A stretch of DNA of 64,000 nucleotides, taken from the NCBI RefSeq assembly GCF_030407765.1, contig NZ_JASDCU010000006.1, positions 146,463 to 210,462 on the forward strand. The letters are read 5' to 3'. This DNA comes from Microbacterium sp. APC 3901 (GTDB lineage: Bacteria > Actinomycetota > Actinomycetes > Actinomycetales > Microbacteriaceae). Under the pieces are notes generated by a model that made no database searches, was not told the origin of the DNA, and saw nothing but the letters and a program-made list of their open reading frames with translations. Positions 16,718 to 25,300 of this stretch are shown piece after piece. The position numbers were made by a program, and so were the translations under genes. Position 1 is the first letter of the stretch, and each line of letters begins with the position of its first letter.

Positions 16718-19700
16718 TCAGGGGACCGGAACGACCTTGATGGTGCCGAACGACACCGTGTACGGAACGTTGGTCGTTCCCGAACCCAGGTAGGTCGCGA
16801 CGCCGACATGGCCCGGAGCCTGCAGTGCTGCTGTCGTATCCGTCGTGCTCACCTGCCAGGCGGCGGGTTCGGTCGTGCCGGTCTTCCACACCTTCGCGCG
16901 GATCGTGGTCGGATTCGTTCCGAACGCCTGCACCCGCACCCGCAGCTCTTCGCCGGCCGCGACCGTGAGCCCGGCGATGTTCGCCGCGGTCAGCGTCGTC
17001 GCCGTGCGCTGCACCTGCAACTGCACCGACCCGTTCGCCGCGACCACGGCCCGAGCCCGATAGTCCTCACCACCCACCCGACGAGCGATGAACGAGGTGA
17101 AGACACTGCCGCCGACGGGCAGCTGGCTCACGGTCATCGTCGAGGTGAGGTCCGCCGCGGCCGTGGAGACGGTCGTGAGGTACGCAGCGCGCGTCGACCC
17201 TGCTCCGACGGCGATCTTCGCCGCAGCACCGTCGACCGAGTACGCCGACACGGAGGTGGTCGAGTACGACCACGCACCACCGGTCGCGGCAGAGCCCCAG
17301 CCGTTCGCCCCGGTGCGGTCGAACTCGTCGAGCACGAGCGGCTGCGTCGGGTCCGGAGGCTGCGGTGCCGTGACGGTGACGCTGTTGGTGACGGTGTGAA
17401 CACCGCCCCGGTCGTCGGTGACCTTCAGCGCGACCGTGTAGGTTCCGGCCGCCGCGTAGGTGTGCGCCGCCGTCGCACCGGTGCCGACCTCGCCGTCGCC
17501 GAAGTCCCACTCCCACGAGGTGACCGAGCCGTCGGAGTCCGTGGACCCCGACCCGTCCACACTCAGAGCGAGAGCATCCGCCGACGAGGTGAACGACGCC
17601 ACCGGGTTCACGTTCGGGGCCGGCACGACCGTGCCTGGCGTCTTGGCGACCAGGTTGTCGAACCGCACCAGGTACGGCACGTTCGACACACCCGAACCCG
17701 CGTAGGCCGCGAGACCCACCTGGCCAGCAGCCTGCAGGGCCGCCGTCGCATCCGTTGTGCTGACCTGCCAGCCAGCCGGCTCCGCGGTGCCTGCCTTCCA
17801 CGCCTTCGCACGGATCGTCGTCGGGTTCGTCCCCGACGCCTCGACACGCAGGGTCAACGTCGTCCCGGGCGTCACCGTCAGTCCGGTCAGGTTCTGCGTC
17901 GCCAGCGTCGTGCCGCTGCGCAGCACCTGCAGACTCACCGACCCGTTGGCCGCGACAGTGACCCGTGCACGATAATCGGCCGCGCCGATCCGGCGAGCCA
18001 GCGCCTGCGACTGCACGCTTCCACCCACCGGCACCGTCGCGAACGTCATATCGACCGTGACCTCGGTCGAGGCCGACGACACACCGGGCAGATACGCCGT
18101 GCGCAGCGAGCCGCCCGACGTCAACCTGAACACTCCGGTCCCGTCCACCGCGAAGTACGATGCCGAGTTGGCCAGCGACCATGCGCCGCCCAGGTCGGAG
18201 GTGCCCAGACCGCTCGCGGCCGTCCGCTCGAACGAATCGGTCGCGAGCACGCTCGGTCCGGCCGGCGCCTCCACCGTCACGTCGTGCGACACGGTGCCGG
18301 TCGCACCATCGTCGTCCGTGACGACCAGCGTCACCGTATAGGTACCGGCCTCCGCATACGTGTGAGACGCCGTCGCACCGGAGCCAGCGGCAGTGTCGTC
18401 ACCCCAGTTCCAGTCGTGCGAGACGATCGTGCCGTCGGCATCCGCGGATCCGCTGCCGTCCACCGACACGCCCAGACCGTTCGCGGTCGAGGTGAATGCC
18501 GCGGTGGGCGCCACATTCGCCGGGATCGGCGGAACCACGACGGATTCCGTCTTCGTCGTCGTCGCGCCGTCGTTGTCCGTCAGCGTCAGCGTCACCGTGT
18601 AGGTGCCCGCCTCCGCATAGGTGTGGTTGGCCGTCGCGCCGGAACCGTGTGCAGTGTCGTCGCCCCAGTTCCAGTCGTACGATGCGATCGTCCCGTCGGG
18701 GTCGACCGACGTCGCCGCATCGACCGCGACCTTGAGCGGTGTCACCGACGAGGTGAACGCCGCCGTCGGAGGCACGTTCGCGACCGTGACGACAGAAGCG
18801 GTCTTCTGGGCGGTGCCGGCTCGATCGTCGGTCACCGTCAGCGTCACCTCGTACGTGCCGGCCTCCGCATACGTGTGTGTGGCTGTCGCTCCGACACCGT
18901 GTGCGCTGTCGTCGCCCCAGTTCCAGTCGTACGAGGCGATCGTGCCGTCCTCGTCGGTGGATGCCGAGCCGTCGACGTCGACCTTCAGCTTGGACACCTG
19001 CGACGTGAAGTCCGCAGACGGCAGCTTGTTCGCCGGAGCTCCCTCGCTGCCCAGGCTGTAGTGGTCGGCGACGGCCGCAGGCGAGAGCACCGACGAGTAC
19101 ACAGCCACCTCGTCGATCGTCCCGGCGAACTCATTGCCACCAGGCCCCCATGTCACGTCGCCGCCGACGTGCCAGTAGCCGCTGTAGCTCTGGGCTGACG
19201 TGTTCGGGTTCTGTCCGACGAGTGCGCCGTCGACATAGAGCCGCATGCCCGCGGGACCCTGTGTCGCCACGACGTGGTGCCACTGGCCGTTGTTGTACGA
19301 GTCGTCCGAGGTGACCGTCACGGTCTGTCCGGTGTACGCGCCGAACACCAGGCGTCCGGCGTCCGTCATGTAGACGTGGCGGTCGTAGCTCGAGGAGTTG
19401 CCGGTAGCGCTGTTGCCGAAGCCGATGATCTTGCCACCGGAGCTCGTGGTCGTCTTGAACCATGCCTCGGTCGAGTACACCACCGGGTTGACGAAGGACT
19501 TCTGGCTGATCAGCTGCCCACCCTCGAAGGTGGTCGAGCCGCTGGTCACACCATCGAGAGCACCCGCGGCCACCTTCGTGTGAGCACCGAAGTACGAACC
19601 GCGCTGCGACGACCCTGAGGCGTCGGCCGCGACCGTTCCGGAGGTCTCGTCGAGACGCCAGTACAGAGTCGGCTCAGCCGCGTACACGGCTGCGCCGTAT

Positions 19701-22090
19701 CCGTCGCTGGGCGGTGTGGCACCCTCGAGCGTGCGCCCTGAAGCCACATAGTGCGCCTGCACCTGTGTGCGAGACAGTGCCCCGCCGTAGATCGCGACCT
19801 CATCGATGGTGCCGTTGAAGAACTGCGAACCCGACCAGGTCGAGTCGCCGCCGATGCGCCAGTAGCCCGTGTAGGACTGCGCCGATGTCGTGTCGGAGCG
19901 CTGCGCGACCTTCACGCCGTCGATGTAGAGCTCCATGCCCTTGGTCGAGTCGAGCGAGGCGACGACGTGGTGCCACGTTCCGTCGTTGTACGCGGAAGAC
20001 GAGCTGACGACACGTTCCGCGTTCGGGTAGACACCGAAGTTCACTCGGCCGCTCGGGTCCATGTAGACGTGACGGTCGTAGGACGAAGAGGTTCCCGTGG
20101 GGCTGTTGCCGAATCCGACGATCTTGCCGCCCTGGTTCGTGGTGGTCTTGAACCACGCTTCGATGGCGAACTTCTGCGGCCCCTCGACCGCGGTCTGCGT
20201 CGTCGCGAAGCCCGAGTTCGTACCGTTGAAGCTCGACGCGGGAACGGATGCCGGCGTCAGGGCGCCGTCGACGCTCCTGGTCACACCGTCGCGGACAGCG
20301 AGGTCGCTGGGACCGGCCCAGTCGATCGACGAGGCGCCCGAGTCGTTGAGCGGCCAGTAGTTGGTCGGGGCATCATCGAGCACGGTCGTCGAGTAGGCCG
20401 GCATGGCCCCCACTCCGTTGACCGTCGCGGTGATGATGTTGCTCCAGGCCACGTTGCCATGGGCGTCCTCAGCTCGGACGCGATAGGTGTGCGTGCTGCC
20501 CTGAACCAGACCCTTGTCGATGAACGAGAGTCCGGGGAGGCCCCAGTCAGCCGACTTCGACCGTGCCGTGGTGGTGTATATCGGCGACGCGTTGGCGCCG
20601 TCTCTGATCAGCTTGTACTCGAGGAACTCGTTGTCACGATCCCAGTTCAGAGGCCAGCTGATGCGCATGGTCCCCTCGGCGATGGAGTTCGCAGACGGCA
20701 CCCAGGTGCTGCTGCTCAAGCGTGGGCCGTCGTCGTTCGGAGCCTTCTCGGTCGTCGCGAAGCGGACGAGTCCCTGCTGGAGCTGGTTGTTCACCCGGGT
20801 GAACTCGCCGGCCATGACCACGTAGTCCGTGTTGCCCGTGACGTTCCACGGCCCCTGGTTCGCACCGCTCACCGAGCCCGTGTTGAACGTCGGGTACCAG
20901 TGCAGCAGCCGCGGGGCCGGGTTTCCGCCCCAGTCGTAGTAGCCGTATCCGAGGCCGTACGGGGTGGTGCGCTCGACCGAGTTCGAGAACGCGACTCCGC
21001 GGTAGAAGGTCCACGGCTCGCTCTGCGGGAAGCCGTCGACCAGGCTGCCGCAGTAGTGGGAGTGTCCGGCGCCGTAGACGACGTCCGGAGTCGCGTACGC
21101 GCTGTAGGTGTCGCCGTGGCAGTCTTCGACCCAGGTCAGACCGCCGGTCGCCCAGTCGCTCTTGAAGATGCCCTCGAGGTTGCCGCCTGCGCCGAAGTGG
21201 TACCCGGTTCCGTACAGGTTGTCACCATCGGTCGAGAGCGACCAGATCGCGGCATCGGCGCCGCCGTTGCGGACGATTCCGTTGGCCGCGAAAGGCAGCA
21301 GCCCACCTGTCGTCGCATCGACCAGAGCCATGCCGTAGCCCGGGTTCGACGATCCGTTGACCGTGGTGAAGTGTCCGGCCAGCGCGACCTTGGTGCCGTC
21401 GCCCGAGACCACGACGTCGTTGCCGCGATTGTCGAGCTGCGGAGCCCACGGCAGCAGAGCGCCCGCCGAGCTCACGGCAGCCGCGCGAACGCGGTCGTTG
21501 CTGGCGACCCGGCCGAAGATGCCGGTGAAGTACACGGCGGAGTTGGTGGCGGTGATCCCGCGCACCGAGGCGTTCACGCTCGGCGCCCAGGATCCGACCA
21601 GCGTGCCCGCCGGGATGTTGAAGGCCGCCACGCGGTTGCGGGTGGAGCCGTTCACCGCGGTGAAGTCGCCGCCGATGTAGAGCCGCGTGCCGTCTGGGGA
21701 TGCCGCGATCGACCGCACCTGACCGTTGACGTTGGGGGCGAACGACGTCATCGCACCTGTGCGGATGTCGTAGGCGATGACGTTGTTGCGGGCGACCTCG
21801 TTGACGCCGGCGGCCGCTCCCGCTGGCCGAGCCGTCGAGAACTGGCCGGCTGCGTAGACGGTGTTGCCGACGATGACCTGGTCCCAGACGATGCCGTTGA
21901 CCTGAACGGTCGGCAGCGCGTCTGTCGTGACAGTCGACGGCACGTTCGGCTCGACGGGCGCGGTGTCGGCGCTGGCGGCCGCCGGTGCGAGCACCAGACC
22001 GCTGGCGATCAACGCGCCGATGGCGAGCGTCGTACCGAACCTCAGTCCGGATGCCTTTTTGTTCCCCAGAAAATTGCGCAGAACACCCAT
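16718..22090 (-). CDS. Giant secreted LamG/PKD multidomain surface protein 1
   Basis: 1,790 residues. A signal peptide (about 20-43, GLRFGTTLAIGALIASGLVL) is cut after ASA. Residues about 50-455 hold propeller-like repeats such as GQVRSIAASPDGTRLYIGGD. An Fn3-like domain follows (about 455-560), then two LamG jelly-rolls (about 580-787 and 800-1017; FAIEAWFKTTT, GTIDEVAIYG). Three PKD domains lie at about 1020-1280 (YDWNWGDDTAHGSG, HTYAEAGTYTVTL). A beta-sandwich-like module spans 1280-1485, a fourth PKD about 1493-1580, and a second copy of the module ends the protein. There is no LPxTG sorting signal or terminal membrane helix. A role as cell-surface or matrix adhesin or glycan binder is inferred from domains and from its place inside the polysaccharide locus. 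It is a tandem paralogue of the next gene. Confidence 0.85.
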   Translation of the reverse strand: MGVLRNFLGNKKASGLRFGTTLAIGALIASGLVLAPAAASADTAPVEPNVPSTVTTDALPTVQVNGIVWDQVIVGNTVYAAGQFSTARPAGAAAGVNEVARNNVIAYDIRTGAMTSFAPNVNGQVRSIAASPDGTRLYIGGDFTAVNGSTRNRVAAFNIPAGTLVGSWAPSVNASVRGITATNSAVYFTGIFGRVASNDRVRAAAVSSAGALLPWAPQLDNRGNDVVVSGDGTKVALAGHFTTVNGSSNPGYGMALVDATTGGLLPFAANGIVRNGGADAAIWSLSTDGDNLYGTGYHFGAGGNLEGIFKSDWATGGLTWVEDCHGDTYSAYATPDVVYGAGHSHYCGSLVDGFPQSEPWTFYRGVAFSNSVERTTPYGLGYGYYDWGGNPAPRLLHWYPTFNTGSVSGANQGPWNVTGNTDYVVMAGEFTRVNNQLQQGLVRFATTEKAPNDDGPRLSSSTWVPSANSIAEGTMRISWPLNWDRDNEFLEYKLIRDGANASPIYTTTARSKSADWGLPGLSFIDKGLVQGSTHTYRVRAEDAHGNVAWSNIITATVNGVGAMPAYSTTVLDDAPTNYWPLNDSGASSIDWAGPSDLAVRDGVTRSVDGALTPASVPASSFNGTNSGFATTQTAVEGPQKFAIEAWFKTTTNQGGKIVGFGNSPTGTSSSYDRHVYMDPSGRVNFGVYPNAERVVSSSSAYNDGTWHHVVASLDSTKGMELYIDGVKVAQRSDTTSAQSYTGYWRIGGDSTWSGSQFFNGTIDEVAIYGGALSRTQVQAHYVASGRTLEGATPPSDGYGAAVYAAEPTLYWRLDETSGTVAADASGSSQRGSYFGAHTKVAAGALDGVTSGSTTFEGGQLISQKSFVNPVVYSTEAWFKTTTSSGGKIIGFGNSATGNSSSYDRHVYMTDAGRLVFGAYTGQTVTVTSDDSYNNGQWHHVVATQGPAGMRLYVDGALVGQNPNTSAQSYSGYWHVGGDVTWGPGGNEFAGTIDEVAVYSSVLSPAAVADHYSLGSEGAPANKLPSADFTSQVSKLKVDVDGSASTDEDGTIASYDWNWGDDSAHGVGATATHTYAEAGTYEVTLTVTDDRAGTAQKTASVVTVANVPPTAAFTSSVTPLKVAVDAATSVDPDGTIASYDWNWGDDTAHGSGATANHTYAEAGTYTVTLTLTDNDGATTTKTESVVVPPIPANVAPTAAFTSTANGLGVSVDGSGSADADGTIVSHDWNWGDDTAAGSGATASHTYAEAGTYTVTLVVTDDDGATGTVSHDVTVEAPAGPSVLATDSFERTAASGLGTSDLGGAWSLANSASYFAVDGTGVFRLTSGGSLRTAYLPGVSSASTEVTVDMTFATVPVGGSVQSQALARRIGAADYRARVTVAANGSVSLQVLRSGTTLATQNLTGLTVTPGTTLTLRVEASGTNPTTIRAKAWKAGTAEPAGWQVSTTDATAALQAAGQVGLAAYAGSGVSNVPYLVRFDNLVAKTPGTVVPAPNVNPVASFTSSADALALSVDGSGSTDSDGSVTSWEWDFGDGEVGTGATAAHTYAAAGTYTVALKVTDDRGGVHTVTNSVTVTAPQPPDPTQPLVLDEFDRTGANGWGSAATGGAWSYSTTSVSAYSVDGAAAKIAVGAGSTRAAYLTTVSTAAADLTSTMTVSQLPVGGSVFTSFIARRVGGEDYRARAVVAANGSVQLQVQRTATTLTAANIAGLTVAAGEELRVRVQAFGTNPTTIRAKVWKTGTTEPAAWQVSTTDTTAALQAPGHVGVATYLGSGTTNVPYTVSFGTIKVVPVP

Positions 22091-22099
22091 GTGCTCGCT

Positions 22100-22143
22100 C
22101 CCCAAATTATGCGCACCCCGAAAAGTGCTCCCCAGTACCCCAG
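22100..22143 (-). promoter_or_regulatory. G-run element 2 (four GGGG runs) before giant gene 1
   Basis: Reading the minus strand, CTGGGG starts at 22143 and again at 22135, CGGGG at 22120 and TTGGGGA at 22105. This gives four GGGG runs with loops of 4, 10 and 13 bases. The last run is the likely Shine-Dalgarno for the ATG at 22090. Four G-tracts on the coding strand could fold as a G-quadruplex in DNA or mRNA. The paired sites 8 bases apart match the spacing seen at 29800/29808. Confidence 0.5.
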
Positions 22144-22274
22144 ATACTGCACCCGCCCGTCCTCGCGAACCCCTTCACGCAAGACGGCTGAGTGTGCAGC
22201 GATCGCTAGAATACCGGAATGTATGTACGCCGTCTATAGCGACCTCAGATCTTTCTGATAGTGGGCACAGCAAA

Positions 22275-22307
22275 GATCCGCGGGGCGTCGGTGACGCCCC
22301 GCGGATC
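22275..22307 (-). terminator. Terminator hairpin after giant gene 2
   Basis: A perfect 15-bp stem, GATCCGCGGGGCGTC at 22275-22289 pairing with 22293-22307, has a three-base loop. It lies 28 bases past the stop of the minus-strand gene at 22335, which it should terminate. Core and flanks match the hairpin at 16654. Confidence 0.8.
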
Positions 22308-22334
22308 CGGGTTCTGTGATTCGGTGGTGTCGGG

Positions 22335-25300
22335 TCAGAGGACCGGAACGGCCCTGATGCTGCCGAGCGACACGGTATAGGGCACGTTGGTCGTGCCCGA
22401 CCCGAGGTACGCGGCGACGCCGACATGGCCAGGAGCCTGCAGTGCTGCTGTCGTATCCGTCGTGCTCACCTGCCAGGCGGCGGGTTCGGTCGTGCCGGTC
22501 TTCCACACCTTCGCGCGGATCGTCGTCGGATTCGTCCCGAACGCCTGCACCCGCACCTGCAGCTCTTCCCCGGCCGCGAGCGTGAGACCCGGGACGTTCA
22601 CCGCGGTCAGCGTCGTCGCCGTACGCTGCACCTGCAACTGCACCGACCCGTTCGCCGCGACCACCACCCGAGCCCGATAGTCCTCACCACCCACCCGACG
22701 AGGCATGAACGACGTGAAGACACTGCCGCCGACGGGCAGCTGGCTCACGGTCATCGTCGAGGTGAGATCAGTGGACTCGGATGAGATCGCTGCAAGATAG
22801 GCAGCGCGGGTCGACCCTGCTCCGACGGCGATCTTCGCCGCAGCACCGTCGACCGAGTATGCCGACAGCGACGTGGTCGAGTACGACCACGCACCACCGG
22901 TCGCGGCAGAGCCCCAGCCGTTCGCGCCCGTCCGGTCGAACTCATCCACCACGAGCGGAAGAACGGGCTCCGGCTCGGGAGCGGTGACGGTGACGGTGTT
23001 CGTGATGGTGTGAGCGCCCGCACGGTCGTCGGTGACCTTCAGTGCGACCGTGTAGGTTCCGGCCGCCGCGTAGGTGTGCGCCGCCGTCGCACCGGTGCCG
23101 ACCTCGCCGTCGCCGAAGTCCCACTCCCACGAGGTGACCGAGCCGTCGGAGTCCGTGGACCCCGACCCGTCCACACTCAGAGCGAGAGCGTTCGCCGACG
23201 AGGTGAACGACGCCACCGGGTTCACGTTGGGTGGCGGCACGACCGTGCCGGGGATCTTCGCGACCAGGTTGTCGAACCGCACCAGATACGGCACGTTCGA
23301 CACACCCGAACCCGCATAAGCGGCCAGCCCCACCTGTCCGGGAGCCTGCAGCGCCGCCGTCGCATCCGTCGTGTTCAGCTGCCAATCCGTCGGCTCCGCC
23401 GTGCCTGCCTTCCACGCCTTCGCACGGATCGTCGTCGGGTTCGTCCCCGACGCCTCCACCCGCAGCGTCAGCGTGGTTCCCGGCGTGACCGTCACGCCCG
23501 AGAGGTTCTGCGTCGCCAGCGTCGTGCCGCTGCGCAGCACCTGCAGACTCACCGCACCACTGGCCGCGACCGTGACACGAGCGCGGTAGTCATCCGCGCC
23601 GATCCGGCGAGCCAGCGCCTGCGCCCACACGCTTCCACCCACCGGCACCGTCGCGAACGTCGCATCCACGGTCACCTCGGTCGACGCCGACGACACTCCC
23701 GGCAGATACGCCGTGCGCAAGGCGCCACCCGACGTCAACCGGAACACTCCGGTCCCGTCCGCCGCGTAGTTCGACGCGGAGTTGGCCAGCGACCATGCTC
23801 CTCCCGTCGTGGCGGTACCGAGTCCGCTCGCGAGGGTCCGGTCGAACACGTCGGACGCCAGGATTCCGTCGCCCACCGAGATCGCCACGGACTCCGTCTT
23901 GGTCGTCGTCGCGCCGTCACTGTCTGTCACGGTCAGCGTCACCGGGTATGTACCCGCCGCCGCGTATGTATGAGACGCCGTCGCACCCGTACCGTGCGCG
24001 CTGTCGTCGCCCCAGCTCCAGTCGTACGACGCGATCGTCCCGTCCGAGTCAGAGGACGTCGATCCGTCGACATCGATCTTCAGCGGTGACAGCGCCGAGG
24101 TGAAGGCCGCTGTCGGGGCGACGTTCGCGACGACGACGACGGACACGGTCTTCTCCGCCGCACCCGCCCTGTCATCCGTGACCGTCAGCGTCACCGAGTA
24201 CGTCCCGGCCTCAGCGTAGGTGTGGGACGCAGTCGCTCCGGAACCGTGCGCGCTTCCATCGCCCCAGTTCCAGTCGTACGACACGATCGAGCCGTCGGGG
24301 TCCGCGGATGCGGACCCGTCGACGTCGACCTTCAGCTTCGACGCCTGCGAGGCGAAGCTGGCGGAAGGCAGCTTGTTGACCGTGACACCGTCGCGACCGA
24401 GGCTGTAGTGATCGGTCACCGTCGCCGCAGGCAGGACCGAGGGGTAGACCGCGACCTCGTCGATGGTGCCGAGGAAGGTATTGCCGCCCGGCCCCCACGA
24501 GACGTCGCCTCCCACGTGCCAGTAGCCCGTGTAGTTGCCCGACACCCTGTTGGTGTTCTCACCGACGAGTGCCCCGTCGACGTACAGCCGCATGCCGGAA
24601 GAGCCCTGCGTCGCCACGACGTGGTGCCACTGTCCGTTGTTGTAGGCGTCGCTCGAGGTCAGGCGCACCTGCCCCCCGTTGGTCGCCCCGAAGACGAGCT
24701 GCCCGGCGCTGGTCATGTAGACGTGGCGGTCGTAGCTCGACGAGTTGCCCGTCGCACTGTTTCCGAAGCCGATGATCTTCCCGCCCGACGTGGAGGTCGT
24801 CTTGAACCAGGCCTCCGTCGAATACACCACGGGGTTCACGAACGCCGTCCGACTGATCGCCTGGCCTCCGCTGAAGGTGACCGACGAGTCGGCGACACCC
24901 TGGAGCGCGCCCGCCTGCCCCTTGGTGTTCGCGCCGACATACGTGCCGCGCTGCCCCGCTCCCGAGGCGTCCTGGACCACGGTTCCCGTGGTTTCGGCGA
25001 GACGCCAGTACAGCGTCGGATCGGACTTCACGACCGTCGAACCGTACGCGTCGGCGGGAGGGCTCTGCACACCGACGGTGCGTCCGGCTGCTGTGAAGTG
25101 CCGCGACACCTGAGCAGCCGTGAGCGGAGCACCGTAGATGGCCACCTCATCGATGGTTCCCGAGAAGTACTGGGCGCCCGTCCACGTGGCGTCGCCTCCG
25201 ACGCGCCAGAAGCCGCTGTAGAGCTGAGCCGAATACGAGTCGGTACGCTGACCGACCCGCAGTCCGTCGACGTAGAAGGTCATTCCGGCGATGGGATCCA

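Noticed and set aside
17400..24400. Periodic repeats in the PKD region as a CRISPR-like or mobile repeat
   Set aside because: Repeats follow protein domain periodicity with codon-level variation and are translated; no spacers or cas genes.
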